From: Prevotella sp.
Lineage (GTDB): Bacteria; Bacteroidota; Bacteroidia; Bacteroidales; Bacteroidaceae
NCBI GenBank assembly: GCA_021636625.1
Contig: JAJWLX010000009.1
Span: forward strand, 1-64,000
DNA: 64,000 nucleotides
Direction: 5' to 3'
Shown: positions 34,653 to 43,320 of the stretch, piece after piece
Numbering within the stretch: the stretch's first letter is position 1
Layout of the letters: the number at the start of each line of letters is the position of its first letter
Position numbers and translations under genes: made by a program
The notes under the pieces: generated by a model
What the model saw: only the letters and a program-made list of their open reading frames with translations
Told to the model about the DNA's origin: nothing
Databases searched by the model: none

Positions 34653-34848
34653 ACGCCCTGAAAGGGCAGAAGCTCCTAGCCCAGGGCAACACCCTGGGTA
34701 ATCATGAGCGTAAGTTTGTCGCCCTGTAAGGGCAAAAGCTTTGTGTATGAGAAGCTTTTGCCCTTACAGGGCGTTTTGCTATATACCTTGTAAACCCAGG
34801 GTGTTGCCCTGGGCTAGGAGCTTCTGGGCTTTCAGCCCGTGTGGGGCT
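34653..34848. repeat. Long inverted pair of 'GCCCTGAAAGGGC/CCCAGGGC' elements
   Basis: The unit GCCCTGAAAGGGC, agaagctcctag, CCCAGGGCaacaCCCTGGG, GCCCTGtaAGGGC, aaaagctt runs forward at 34656-34741 and in reverse at 34746-34845, making a large inverted repeat with internal hairpins. It lies between the convergent wecB and surface-protein genes and probably acts as a two-way terminator. Other copies: 38064-38155, 39724-39815, 40592-40641 and 45370-45466. Confidence 0.8.
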
Positions 34849-34853
34849 TTCGT

Positions 34854-35777
34854 TTATTTCACCGGATAATCATACTGTTTGTAATAGGTAGGAGTCTTTG
34901 GGGTGTTATACCAATTGCCCTCAACGCTTACTCCGATGGAGAAGTTCTTGTTGGTGTATCTTACTCCGGCACCTAACACATTGGCACCGGCAGCACCCAT
35001 GCCATATCCTCCAGGCATCACGCCCATTCCCCAGATGCCGGGATACATACCATATCTGCCATATCCGTAAGGACCATATCCGGCATAACGGTTGTAGATG
35101 GAATTGTAGTTGTTGGCAACACTTACCTGTCCATATACGTATGCCTCCCAGTGCTCATCAAACTGATAGCCCAGAATGCCATACACACCACCATCCCGGA
35201 AATTGTCGCCTCCGTAATTGATGTTGTTGAGATAGGTACCCAAAGCCATCCACAGCTTGTTGTCCTTGGTGAGCGGCGTGAGATACGTAGCATTGATGGT
35301 CTGGGTAAAACCGCCCCAGTGTGGCGCATGCTTGCCGAAAGTGGCGAAGACGGAAAGATCTACCGAGAGGTTCAGTCCCTTATGGAGTCCCCAGCCATAC
35401 TGGTTCCAGCCATATTTGCCCCAGTCATTTCCCCAATAGTCATAGCTGTTTCCCAATCCTCCCGAATTGACCAGATTGGAGATCGGATTGTTATAATAAT
35501 CACTATCCTGAGGATTCTTCAGATAACTGCCCATCTTGTAGAGTTCGTCACTGTTGGAATCGATATGCCGGATAGGGGTGTAGGTGTTTTTTACGGGTTT
35601 TCCGCCATATACCACGGTCTTCCCGTCCTGATATACCGTATCGCCTGGCAACAGCCAGTCTTCCCTCGGACTATCCTGACTGTGCAGAGGTCCGAAGCTC
35701 ACGTGCTGTGCCTGGGCTTTCATTCCTATTAGTGCGAAGCCCAGGAGAAGAAGATATAATCTTTTTGTTGTCATCAT
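34854..35777 (-). CDS. Secreted, probably outer-membrane beta-barrel-like protein of unknown function
   Basis: This 307-residue protein has a signal peptide (LYLLLLGFALIGMKAQA) and alternating strands rich in Tyr, Gly and Asn, e.g. NQYGWGLHKGLNLSVDLSVF, QTINATYLTPLTKDNKLWMA, EAYVYGQVSVANNYNS and a Gly/Tyr/Met-rich loop (YGPYGYGRYGMYPGIWGMG), with a final strand SIGVSVEGNWYN. The pattern suggests an outer-membrane barrel with exposed Gly-rich loops. I do not recognise a family. The start MMTTKR is chosen from the signal peptide; an upstream ATG eight codons earlier is less likely. It is convergent with wecB. Confidence 0.7.
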   Translation of the reverse strand: MMTTKRLYLLLLGFALIGMKAQAQHVSFGPLHSQDSPREDWLLPGDTVYQDGKTVVYGGKPVKNTYTPIRHIDSNSDELYKMGSYLKNPQDSDYYNNPISNLVNSGGLGNSYDYWGNDWGKYGWNQYGWGLHKGLNLSVDLSVFATFGKHAPHWGGFTQTINATYLTPLTKDNKLWMALGTYLNNINYGGDNFRDGGVYGILGYQFDEHWEAYVYGQVSVANNYNSIYNRYAGYGPYGYGRYGMYPGIWGMGVMPGGYGMGAAGANVLGAGVRYTNKNFSIGVSVEGNWYNTPKTPTYYKQYDYPVK

Positions 35778-35922
35778 ATCAAATCGTTTATGTCGCCTCA
35801 TTTTCGAAGCTTTTTATGTTATTCACCAATTTTTGGGGCATCATTTTGCCCGTTTCTGTCATTTTGCACGCAAAGATATAAAGAAAGTTTGAGAAAAGCA
35901 TAACTTTTTAGAATAAAATCAT

Positions 35923-35930
35923 TATCTTTG
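35923..35930 (+). promoter_or_regulatory. -7 box of the cyclophilin gene
   Basis: TATCTTTG at 35923-35930, followed by CAAT, 40 bases before the start codon. It matches TAnnTTTG. The -33 element is unclear. Confidence 0.5.
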
Positions 35931-35969
35931 CAATCAATAACATAAAAAACAGATTTAAGTATTAAGAAA

Positions 35970-36737
35970 ATGAAAAAGATAATAACGATATCTGCCCTTT
36001 TGCTGGCTGCTTTTGCTCCTCAAGCAATGGCGCAGGAACAGACTCAGCCTACTCAGCAGACTGCCCGTCCGGCTTTCGATAACGAGCTGCTCCCTTGGGA
36101 GACACCTCGTGATACCACCTGCCACGAGGTACTGCTGGAAACCACGATGGGCAATATCCGTGTGGCTCTTTATAACGATACTCCGCATCACCGCGACAAC
36201 TTCCTCAAGCTCGTGAACAGCGGATATTACAACGGCTGTATCTTTCAGCGTGTCATCAAGAACTTCATGATTCAGGGTGGTGATTACTCCTGTCGCAAGG
36301 TTACTCCCGGAAAGGTGGAGAAGTTTGATGTTGACTATATGGTACCAGCCGAAATCATCTATCCTAAATATTACCACAAGCGCGGTCAGCTCTGTGCAGC
36401 CTGTGAGGGGGATGATGAGAATCCAACCAAAGCATCTGCTTCCACCGATTTCTATATCACCTGGGGCAGAAACTTCTCTCCCCGACAGATGGAATACTAT
36501 GTAGAGAAGGAGAAGAGAGAGGGTGCGAAATCCTACGCATTGCCATCCGAGCAGTTGCAGCAGGGTTACATCAAGCATGGTGGAGTGCCTCATCTGGACA
36601 ATGGATATACCGTGTTCGGCGAGGTGCTGGAAGGTATGGATGTGGTAGATAAGATCCAGAATGTGGCTACCAACAAGGACAACAATGACCGCCCGCTGGA
36701 AGACATCGTCATCACCAGAGCCACCCAGGTGAAATAG
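35970..36737 (+). CDS. Periplasmic cyclophilin-type peptidyl-prolyl isomerase
   Basis: A signal peptide (MKKIITISALLLAAFAPQAMA) is followed by a cyclophilin domain: VLLETTMGNIRVALYNDTP, RDNFLKLVNSGYYNGCIFQRVIKNFMIQGGD with the FQRVI active-site Arg, then the family insertion, and PHLDNGYTVFGEVLEGMDVV. It speeds proline isomerisation in exported proteins. The 255-residue length includes an insertion of about 60 residues between the two halves, common in the Bacteroidota form. Confidence 0.93.
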   Translation: MKKIITISALLLAAFAPQAMAQEQTQPTQQTARPAFDNELLPWETPRDTTCHEVLLETTMGNIRVALYNDTPHHRDNFLKLVNSGYYNGCIFQRVIKNFMIQGGDYSCRKVTPGKVEKFDVDYMVPAEIIYPKYYHKRGQLCAACEGDDENPTKASASTDFYITWGRNFSPRQMEYYVEKEKREGAKSYALPSEQLQQGYIKHGGVPHLDNGYTVFGEVLEGMDVVDKIQNVATNKDNNDRPLEDIVITRATQVK

Positions 36738-36792
36738 ACCAGCAAGGGGAAAATACCTAAAATGAAAACAATAACATTATAATACGGGAAAA

Positions 36793-38001
36793 ATGAAATC
36801 TTTAAAGGAGTTATACCGAATTGGCAAGGGACCATCGAGCAGTCATACGATGGGACCTCAGCGTGCAGCTAAGCTCTTCCTGGAGCGTTGTGCTAATGCT
36901 TCGTCCTACGAAGTTACATTGTATGGTGCCCTGGCTGCTACCGGCAAGGGTCACATGACCGATGTGGCTATCGAGGAAGTGCTCAAGAAGCATATTGTTC
37001 ATATCATCTGGGAGCCTCAGGTCTTCCTGCCTTTCCATCCTAACGGAATGAAGTTTGTGGGCAAGGACCTGAATGGCGACGTGATTGATGAGTGGATTGT
37101 TTATAGTATCGGTGGCGGTGCCATCTCGGATGGTTCTGATGGACAGTCGGAGTTGGGCGCTGAAGATGTCTATGACCTGAAGACGATGGCGGAAATCCAG
37201 AAATGGTGCTACGACAACGGCCGCTCTTTCTGGGAATACGTGGAGAAATGCGAGGATCCGGATATCTGGGATTATCTCCGTAAGATCTGGGATACCATGA
37301 AGCAGTCTATTCACAATGGTCTCAGTCATGAGGGTGTCTTGCCTGGACCGCTGAAACTCCAGCGCAAGGCTGCTGTCTATCATATCAAGGCAAAGGGCTA
37401 TCGTGCTTCCTTGCAGAGCCGCGGACTGGTTTATTCCTATGCACTGGCGGTGAGTGAGGAGAATGCATCGGGCGGTACCATCGTTACGGCTCCTACCTGC
37501 GGTGCCTGCGGTGTACTTCCTGCCGTACTCTATCACATGCATACTGCTCATGAAATGAGCGAGGAGCGCATCCTCCGTGCTTTGGCTACAGCCGGACTTG
37601 TGGGTAACATCGTGAAGCACAATGCTTCTATCAGTGGAGCTGATGTGGGGTGCCAGGGTGAGGTAGGTGTAGCCTGTGCGATGGCTTCAGCAGCGGCATG
37701 TCAGCTCTTCGGCGGTAGTCCTGCCCAGGTAGAGTATGCTGCCGAAATGGGATTGGAGCATCACCTGGGTATGACCTGCGATCCGGTTTGCGGATTGGTA
37801 CAGATTCCTTGCATCGAGCGCAATGCCTTTGCGGCTGCCCGTGCCCTGGATGCCGATCTCTACGCTTCCTTCTCGGATGGTCATCATAGCGTATCATTCG
37901 ATAGAGTAGTAGAAGTAATGCGACAGACCGGTCACGATCTCCCTTCGCTCTATAAGGAAACCAGCGAGGGCGGTTTGGCAAAAGGCTTTAAAGGAGAATA
38001 A
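36793..38001 (+). CDS. sdaA: L-serine ammonia-lyase, iron-sulfur type, single chain
   Basis: The enzyme deaminates L-serine to pyruvate using a 4Fe-4S cluster. In the 402-residue product the substrate loop IGKGPSSSHTMGP is at the start; the cluster cysteines lie in TCGACGVLPAVLY and CDPVCGLVQIPCIERNAFAA, with GCQGEVGVACAMASAA between them. This is the fused alpha-beta form. It follows the cyclophilin gene by 55 bases. Confidence 0.95.
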   Translation: MKSLKELYRIGKGPSSSHTMGPQRAAKLFLERCANASSYEVTLYGALAATGKGHMTDVAIEEVLKKHIVHIIWEPQVFLPFHPNGMKFVGKDLNGDVIDEWIVYSIGGGAISDGSDGQSELGAEDVYDLKTMAEIQKWCYDNGRSFWEYVEKCEDPDIWDYLRKIWDTMKQSIHNGLSHEGVLPGPLKLQRKAAVYHIKAKGYRASLQSRGLVYSYALAVSEENASGGTIVTAPTCGACGVLPAVLYHMHTAHEMSEERILRALATAGLVGNIVKHNASISGADVGCQGEVGVACAMASAAACQLFGGSPAQVEYAAEMGLEHHLGMTCDPVCGLVQIPCIERNAFAAARALDADLYASFSDGHHSVSFDRVVEVMRQTGHDLPSLYKETSEGGLAKGFKGE

Positions 38002-38002
38002 T

Positions 38003-38072
38003 CGCCCTGAAGTCGAATATTCGGACTTCCCGGCACGCCCGAAGTCAAATACTCAGACTTCCCGGCACGCCC
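38003..38072. repeat. Tandem 'gaagtcgaatattcggacttcccggcacgcc' unit
   Basis: Two near copies of an about 32-base unit (one with aatattcgg, one with aatactcag) lie head to tail after sdaA, and run into a GCCCTGAAAGGGC element. Each unit contains a short GAAGTC...GACTTC hairpin. They may end sdaA transcription. Confidence 0.6.
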
Positions 38073-38155
38073 TGAAAGGGCAGAAGCTCCTAGCCCAGGG
38101 TAACACCCTGGGTAAGAATAGCAGTTAGCAATGCGCCCTGTAAGGGCAAAAGCTT
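38064..38155. repeat. 'GCCCTGAAAGGGC/CCCAGGG' hairpin element, forward
   Basis: One forward copy: GCCCTGaaAGGGC, agaagctcctag, CCCAGGGtaacACCCTGGG, then GCCCTGtaAGGGC and aaaagctttt. It lies between sdaA and the ABC transporter gene. Confidence 0.75.
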
Positions 38156-38167
38156 TTGATTAATTAG

Positions 38168-39724
38168 ATGATTTATAATAGATTAAAACGATTTAGTTTA
38201 AGTACTTTAGTAATAGTAGTCTGTCTTCTCCTGTCTTCCTGCGGCTCGGATTCTTCCGATGCGAAGAAGCAGTTGAAGGCGAAGGCTGATTTGCAGGGCG
38301 CTGTTATCGGCGTGCAGTTAGGTACCACCAGCGACGGCCTTGCCACAGAGTTGGAAAAGAAAGGAGATGGCACCAAGGTAGAACGATACAACAAGGGAGC
38401 CGATGCCATTCAGGCGCTCCTCCAGGGTAAGATCGACTGTATGGTGACCGATGAGGCACCAGCCAAGGCATTTCAGCGGGTGAATCCTTCTCTCCGCATT
38501 CTGCCGGAAACCTTCGATGCCTCCTCTTTCGCCATCTGTGTGGCAAAGGATCATGCCGAATTGCAGCAGTCCATCAATCATGCCATCCGTATCCTGAAGG
38601 AGAATGGCGTCATCGATTCCATCGTCAACCGCCATCTGGAACGGGGTATTGCCGTGGCTTATACGCCTAAGACTTCGGATGTGAAGAAGGTAGGACCGGA
38701 AGCGCTGCAGAAGCTCGGACTGAAGAAGAGTCTCCGCTTTGCCACCAATGCCACCTTCGAACCATTCGAGTACTACCAGGATGGTAAGATTGTGGGTATC
38801 GATGTCGATGTGGCGAATGCCATCGGCGATGTGATGGGCGTGGATGTCGAGATTCTCGATATGGAGTTTGATGCCATCATCACTTCCGTACAGGCAGGCA
38901 AGGCTGATGCCGGTATCGCTGGTATTACCGTCACCCCGGAGCGGGAGAAGAACATCGGATTCACCGATTCCTACGCCGATGTGCGACAGGTCATCATGGT
39001 AAATTCCGAAAATGCAGAAGTGGCTGGTGCACAGCATGGATTTCTGGATAAGTTCAAGTCTTGCTTCATCGATGACAACCGCTATGAGTATCTCCTGCAG
39101 GGATTGGGCAATACGCTCATCATCACCTTCTTCGCCATCATCCTTTCCGTGATTCTCGGTACGCTGATAGCCATTGTCCGTGCCCGTCACGAACGCCGTG
39201 GTGGTTGGCGCATTCCGAATATGCTCTGCCAGTTGTATCTCACCATCATGCGTGGTACACCTACCATGGTGCAGTTGCTCATCATCTATTATGTGGTCTT
39301 CGCCTCAGCCGATGTCAACAAGATTCTGGTAGCCGTCATTGCCTTCGGTTTGAACTCTGCGGCATATATTGCCGAGGTCATCCGTTCGGGTATTATGTCG
39401 GTAGATGAGGGGCAGATGGAAGCGGGTAGAAGTCTCGGTCTTTCTTATGGCAAGACCATGCGACTCATCATCCTGCCACAAGCCTTCAAGAATGTGCTGC
39501 CGGCGATGGGTAATGAGCTCATCACCCTGCTCAAGGAGACTTCCATCAGCGGTTACATCGGTCTCGTGGATCTTACCAAGGGTTCCGATATCATCCGCAG
39601 CATCACCTACGAGGCAATGATGCCATTGGGTGTGGTTGCCTGCCTGTATCTCATCATCGTCCTCGGACTGAATGCCGGAGTGAGAAAGTTGGAAAAGCGT
39701 TTGAGAAAGAGCGAAAGGAAATAG
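38168..39724 (+). CDS. Polar amino-acid ABC transporter: binding protein fused to permease, permuted binding domain
   Basis: The 518-residue lipoprotein (LLLSSCGSD) has two binding-protein segments and a permease. Residues about 38-170 resemble the second lobe and tail of family 3 binding proteins (GAVIGVQLGTTSD, then ALLQGKIDCMVTDEAPA, and INHAIRILKENGVIDSI). Residues about 180-285 resemble the first lobe (LRFATNATFEPFEYYQDGKI, TSVQAGKADAGIAGITVTPE). So the lobes stand in reversed order. The permease, about 300-510, has EAGRSLGLSYGKTMRLIILP, the EAA loop. The ATPase gene follows. Confidence 0.88.
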   Translation: MIYNRLKRFSLSTLVIVVCLLLSSCGSDSSDAKKQLKAKADLQGAVIGVQLGTTSDGLATELEKKGDGTKVERYNKGADAIQALLQGKIDCMVTDEAPAKAFQRVNPSLRILPETFDASSFAICVAKDHAELQQSINHAIRILKENGVIDSIVNRHLERGIAVAYTPKTSDVKKVGPEALQKLGLKKSLRFATNATFEPFEYYQDGKIVGIDVDVANAIGDVMGVDVEILDMEFDAIITSVQAGKADAGIAGITVTPEREKNIGFTDSYADVRQVIMVNSENAEVAGAQHGFLDKFKSCFIDDNRYEYLLQGLGNTLIITFFAIILSVILGTLIAIVRARHERRGGWRIPNMLCQLYLTIMRGTPTMVQLLIIYYVVFASADVNKILVAVIAFGLNSAAYIAEVIRSGIMSVDEGQMEAGRSLGLSYGKTMRLIILPQAFKNVLPAMGNELITLLKETSISGYIGLVDLTKGSDIIRSITYEAMMPLGVVACLYLIIVLGLNAGVRKLEKRLRKSERK

Positions 39725-39815
39725 CACGCCCTGAAAGGGCAGAAGCACCTAGCCCAGGGCATCGCCCTGGGTATAATTGCAGTTAGAAATGCGCCCTGAA
39801 AGGGCAAAAGCTTCA
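39724..39815. repeat. 'GCCCTGAAAGGGC/CCCAGGGC' hairpin element, forward
   Basis: A forward copy in the 97-base gap between the permease-fusion and ATPase genes of the transporter, so the transcript of the operon carries these hairpins internally. Confidence 0.75.
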
Positions 39816-39821
39816 AATGAT

Positions 39822-40559
39822 ATGGACAAAAACGAGATAATCAAGATAGAAGGACTTCGCAAGCGCTTCGGCGACAACGAAGTCCTGAAAGGCATTACCA
39901 CTTCCGTCAAGCAGGGCGAAGTGGTTGCCATTATTGGCCCGTCGGGCTGTGGCAAGAGTACCTTCCTGCGTTCCATCAATCTCTTGGAGGAACCTACGGA
40001 GGGAAAGATTCTGATCGATGGTATAGACCTCACCTCCTGGGATGTAGATATCAACAAGATGCGTCAGCGGGTGGGTATGGTGTTCCAGCAGTTTAATCTC
40101 TTCCCGAACATGACGATCCGCCGCAACATCATGCTGGCACCGGTAGAGTTGGGAAAGATGACCCGTGAAGAGGCGGATGAGAAGGCTACGGAACTTCTCT
40201 CCCGCATCGGATTGCTGGACAAGGCAGACAGTTACCCGGATAGTCTTTCGGGCGGACAGAAGCAGCGAGTAGCCATCGTCCGTGCCCTGGCAATGAATCC
40301 GGAGGTTCTTCTTTTCGATGAACCAACTTCTGCGCTCGATCCGGAGATGGTAGGAGAAGTCTTGCAGTTGATGAAGGATGTGGCAGCTGAAGGCATGACG
40401 ATGGTGGTAGTAACCCACGAAATGGGATTTGCCCGTGAAGTTGCCAATCGTGTGCTCTTCTTCAGTGATGGCTATATCACGGAGGATGGCACCCCTGAAG
40501 AAGTCTTCAATCATCCGAAGTCTCCAAGACTCCAGGAGTTCCTGGGTAAAGTCCTGTAG
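39822..40559 (+). CDS. Polar amino-acid ABC transporter ATPase (GlnQ/HisP-like)
   Basis: The 245-residue ATPase has IIGPSGCGKSTFLRSINLLE (Walker A), VGMVFQQFNLFPNMTI (Q-loop), SLSGGQKQRVAIVRALAMNP (signature), VLLFDEPTSALDPEMVG (Walker B) and VVVTHEMGFAREVA (switch His). It energises the permease encoded just upstream. The ATG at 39822 begins MDKNEIIKIEGLRKRFG; an in-frame ATG 45 bases earlier lies inside the hairpin repeat and is rejected. Confidence 0.94.
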   Translation: MDKNEIIKIEGLRKRFGDNEVLKGITTSVKQGEVVAIIGPSGCGKSTFLRSINLLEEPTEGKILIDGIDLTSWDVDINKMRQRVGMVFQQFNLFPNMTIRRNIMLAPVELGKMTREEADEKATELLSRIGLLDKADSYPDSLSGGQKQRVAIVRALAMNPEVLLFDEPTSALDPEMVGEVLQLMKDVAAEGMTMVVVTHEMGFAREVANRVLFFSDGYITEDGTPEEVFNHPKSPRLQEFLGKVL

Positions 40560-40591
40560 GAGTTATCCCCCTAGTTTCGCAAGTAAGCCCC

Positions 40592-40641
40592 ACACGCCCT
40601 GAAAGGGCAGAAGCTCCTAGCCCAGGGCATCGCCCTGGGTG
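40592..40641. repeat. 'GCCCTGAAAGGGC' element, truncated forward copy
   Basis: Only the first two hairpins of the unit (GCCCTGaaAGGGC and CCCAGGGCatcGCCCTGGG) are present after the ATPase gene; the third is missing. Confidence 0.65.
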
Positions 40642-40652
40642 TTAATAGACGC

Positions 40653-40702
40653 ACAGTCATAGCAATAAAACCATTGATTTTACGTTCTTTTCAAAAAAGG
40701 GG
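40653..40702 (+). repeat. Leader repeat copy L1 (truncated), fused to ORF6N interior
   Basis: The words cacagtcatagcaataaaac and ttttacgttcttttcaaaaaa match the leaders at 43321-43427 and 44688-44791. Here the leader stops at ggggtt and joins accttgcc of the ORF6N gene, so a piece between leader and codon about 45 has been deleted. Confidence 0.75.
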
Positions 40703-41039
40703 TTACCTTGCCACACTTTATGGCGTTGAAACAAAGCGTCTTAATGAGCAAGTAAAACGTAATATTAAACGATTTCCAGAAGATTTCATGTTTCAATTGA
40801 CCAAGGACGAATGTTTAAGGTCGCAAATTGCGACCTTAAACGAAGGACGCGGACAACATTTGAAATACATGCCTTACGTATTTACTGAAAACGGAGTCGC
40901 TATGCTTAGTAGTGTTTTACGTTCTGACACTGCGATTGAGGTGAATATTCGAATAATGCGAGCTTTCACTTCAATGCGCCACTTTCTACAGAACAATGCC
41001 GAAGTGTTTCAGCGTCTATCGACTATGGAGTACCATTAA
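40674..41039 (+). pseudogene. ORF6N-domain protein fragment (N- and C-terminus lost)
   Basis: From residue 13 the product reads ATLYGVETKRLNEQVKRNIK, RFPEDFMFQLT and PYVFTENGVAMLSSVLRSDT, the ORF6N DNA-binding domain of phage-type regulators. The first residues come from a leader repeat fused in by deletion, and the expected C-terminal half is missing after STMEYH. A perfect 14-bp inverted repeat lies in the coding part (40813-40841). A second damaged copy is at 44854. It is probably inactive, although an N-terminally shortened domain could still be made. Confidence 0.75.
40813..40841. repeat. 29-bp palindrome inside the ORF6N gene
   Basis: GTTTAAGGTCGCAA, one central A, then TTGCGACCTTAAAC is a perfect inverted repeat. 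Related palindromes GGTCRCAA-TTGYGACC occur at 44817-44835, 44890-44911 and 45092-45112. Confidence 0.8.
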
Positions 41040-41129
41040 CTGGAAATGCAATAACACTTGCAAGAATCATACAAGCGTATAGAAAGTGTTCCGTAGATTG
41101 GACGAGGGTAATGCGAAGCCGAAGCAGGG

Positions 41130-41540
41130 TGTGTTATCACCAACCTTGACGGCGAGGTGGTACAGCATATCGAGTATGTTCCTTTCGGTGAAGTGTTCGT
41201 TGAGGAGCGCAACAACATTTGGAATACACCTTATCTTTTCAATGCGAAAGAATTCGATGAGGAGACGGGACTGTATTACTATGGGGCAAGATACTATGAC
41301 CCAAGATTGAGTTTGTGGACAAGTGTGGATCCTTTGTCAGGCATAGCTCCTAACTATAGCGGGTATAGATATTGTTTTGATAATCCAACTAAATTTGTAG
41401 ATTTGTTAGGCTTATTTGAAACTAGATCTCAAGCAAAAGAATATCGTGCAATGAATGGTATCAAAGGACGTATCCCAAAAAACGAAGATGGTACATATTC
41501 TATAAATCCCATTCATTCCGCTCGATTTAAGAAAAAATAA
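41130..41540 (+). pseudogene. RHS-repeat protein fragment, core end with short tip
   Basis: The frame reads VITNLDGEVVQHIEYVPFGE, then NAKEFDEETGLYYYGARYYD, PRLSLWTSVDPLSG and GYRYCFDNPTKFVDLLG, the conserved end of an RHS core, then a short tip ending NPIHSARFKKK. No RHS body exists upstream; the sequence begins abruptly after the ORF6N fragment. It is a displaced tip of a polymorphic toxin. The tip is too short for a catalytic domain I can name. Confidence 0.8.
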
Positions 41541-41569
41541 TATAATTTTGAACCAAATTTCCCATCTAA

Positions 41570-42256
41570 ATGAAGATATCATCCATATTAAAACAGAAGC
41601 GGACATGGAGCATCATGCTTTTCTATGTTTTGGCGGTATTAATAAGAGTCGTCTCAACCCGCTTTGCGACCATAGACCCATCCCACGTCAAATTGTGGGA
41701 TTTCGTAGGTGGCTTGAGTCCACTCATAGGCGCGATTGTCGTTATCTTGGCGCTTCGAAGAAAAATGAAGACATCTCTTTTTGGTACATCGGTCACCAAG
41801 AGCATCCTCACATTAGCGGTGCCTTTTGTTCTGTTTGGCATTGTTGATTACAAGGAGATTGGACTCTGTTTGTGGTTATTGTTTGTATATCTGCTCTATG
41901 CCTTCTTCGAAGAGGTGGGCTGGCGTGGATACCTTTATAGCGAACTAATTGGCTGCAAAATCATTCACCGACTGCTGCTCACCACTTTGCTTTGGTTCTT
42001 TTGGCATTGCAGAGCATGGCAAATAGGGGATGTGGGCTTCTTTGCCTTGTTGTTCCTTGCTTCTTTTGGTCTTGACAAGCTTATCCGTGATACGCATTCT
42101 CTTATACTGGTGGTCTGCTTCCATGGTCTGTTCAATTTTTATTTCAAATGCCTCTCCGACCCAAGCCATTGGTCGTCAATCGTTTGTCTCGTCATCACCA
42201 TCATGCTGTGGCTCTACATTTGGTATGGGCCAAAAGTCAAGATTTGCTGGAGATAA
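41570..42256 (+). CDS. CPBP-family intramembrane protease
   Basis: A 228-residue membrane protein with about six or seven helices. The CPBP (Abi) motifs are YAFFEEVGWRGYLY (EExxxR), then LLWFFWHCRAW in place of FxxxH, and VVCFHGLFNFYF in place of HxxxN. Such proteases process prenylated or membrane peptides and often serve as immunity or maturation factors. It lies 30 bases after the RHS tip, where an immunity gene is expected; that role is inferred from position only. Confidence 0.85.
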   Translation: MKISSILKQKRTWSIMLFYVLAVLIRVVSTRFATIDPSHVKLWDFVGGLSPLIGAIVVILALRRKMKTSLFGTSVTKSILTLAVPFVLFGIVDYKEIGLCLWLLFVYLLYAFFEEVGWRGYLYSELIGCKIIHRLLLTTLLWFFWHCRAWQIGDVGFFALLFLASFGLDKLIRDTHSLILVVCFHGLFNFYFKCLSDPSHWSSIVCLVITIMLWLYIWYGPKVKICWR

Positions 42257-42261
42257 TGTAA

Positions 42262-42515
42262 TGCTTGGGACAAAAAGAAAGGAATACTTTATGATTACAA
42301 GAATCATATATCATATGCGCAAGGAGATAAATATCATTGATGCAGCTATGGGAGCGATAAGTTTTGTCCCAGGTTGGGGATGGATAGCTGGAGGCATTTT
42401 TTGGGGGGCTGATATTGTAACAAAACTCTCTACGGGAAAAAGTATTGGAGAACACCTCGATGCAGCCATTGAAGAGCGTTATGATATAGATAATGGTGTA
42501 TTATTAGAATGGTAA
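42262..42515 (+). pseudogene. Second displaced RHS/polymorphic-toxin tip fragment
   Basis: From MLGTKRKEYF the frame continues to INIIDAAMGAISFVPGWGWI, AGGIFWGADIVTKLSTGKSI and IDNGVLLEW. The Gly-rich hydrophobic stretch followed by a charged helix resembles the ends of Bacteroidota RHS tips (an inference by pattern). It is 84 residues, with no core. A run of six G at 42404-42409 is inside, in frame. One base separates it from the next gene. Confidence 0.5.
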
Positions 42516-42516
42516 T

Positions 42517-42951
42517 ATGATAGATTATATATTTTATAGAGTATATTGGGCTTATAACAAAAAAAGAGAGTCCGCAAAGTTTCTTGGCCCATTGTATATG
42601 GCAATGGTCTTTGCGTTTCTCTTTTTCCCATTCGCATTATTTTTGTGCGAACTATTAAGGGATTCATACCATAGAAATGATGGATATTTGTTATCCATTT
42701 ATCTACTAATGATATTAATATACTCTTATTTAAGATTTTTCCCTAACAAAAAGATATGGTTGATAAATAAAAAATTCGAAGGGAATGGTTATAATTATAA
42801 GATTCCTGATTGGTGTTTTTTCATGGTTCTTCCATTATCCATAGTTTGGGGAATTATAACATACTTTCTTTTGGTAAAGTTTTTCATAAAACCTTTTGCC
42901 TTGAGAGGTATTATATATAACTTGAGAGGTATTATATATAATATGCTGTAA
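42517..42951 (+). CDS. Membrane protein, possible immunity protein to the RHS tip
   Basis: The 144-residue protein has three membrane helices (LGPLYMAMVFAFLFFPFALF, LLSIYLLMILIYSYLRFF, WCFFMVLPLSIVWGIITYFL) and a basic N-terminus. It is coupled to the toxin-tip fragment upstream (one base apart), the usual place of an immunity gene. The last 20 residues include a direct repeat, LRGIIYN twice, encoded by a tandem 18-base unit, which may mark a disturbed C-terminus. No family is recognised. Confidence 0.6.
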   Translation: MIDYIFYRVYWAYNKKRESAKFLGPLYMAMVFAFLFFPFALFLCELLRDSYHRNDGYLLSIYLLMILIYSYLRFFPNKKIWLINKKFEGNGYNYKIPDWCFFMVLPLSIVWGIITYFLLVKFFIKPFALRGIIYNLRGIIYNML

Positions 42952-42963
42952 GCGTTCTATAAA

Positions 42964-43019
42964 AAATGCAATCAAAAACTCATAGAATTTTTCTTGTCTG
43001 GAGTTTTTGATTGCATTTA
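42964..43019 (+). terminator. Stem-loop after the putative immunity gene
   Basis: AAATGCAATCAAAAACTC at 42964-42981 pairs with GAGTTTTTGATTGCATTT at 43001-43018 over 18 bases with a 19-base loop. It is a likely terminator in both directions. Confidence 0.65.
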
Positions 43020-43109
43020 ACGTGAGAGTTGTTTCCACATTCGGCGGTAACACACCGCAATATGTCCCAGCCACGGAATCCAAGCTGGCTCTATTTCCCA
43101 AAACTGCCG

Positions 43110-43290
43110 TATATTCTTCAAGCTTATCAGCACACCTGCCTCCAGCGTAATGAGGCTGGCGAACGAGTGTCGTCCCGAATGGTAGGAATAGGTAAGTCCG
43201 TTCTCTTTTTCACAAGCACATCGAAAGCCTTTTGGATGGAAAGCAACAACTGCTCGATGTCCTTGTTGGTCTCCACGGCTTACTTGCTCT
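43110..43290 (-). pseudogene. Tyrosine recombinase (integrase) C-terminal fragment
   Basis: On the minus strand one frame gives LTYSYHSGRHSFASLITLEA, then G, the box II region of tyrosine recombinases with H-x-x-R (HSGR). The expected LGH box and the catalytic Tyr are not found in frame; stops and frame changes surround it. It marks an old mobile-element insertion. Ends are approximate. Confidence 0.65.
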
Positions 43291-43320
43291 TGTTCTCCTT
43301 TGGCTGCTTTAGAGCTTTAT

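Noticed and set aside
42404..42409. Run of six G in the second toxin-tip fragment
   Set aside because: It is in frame, only six long and in a gene that already looks like a fragment. It is not counted with the phase-variable set.
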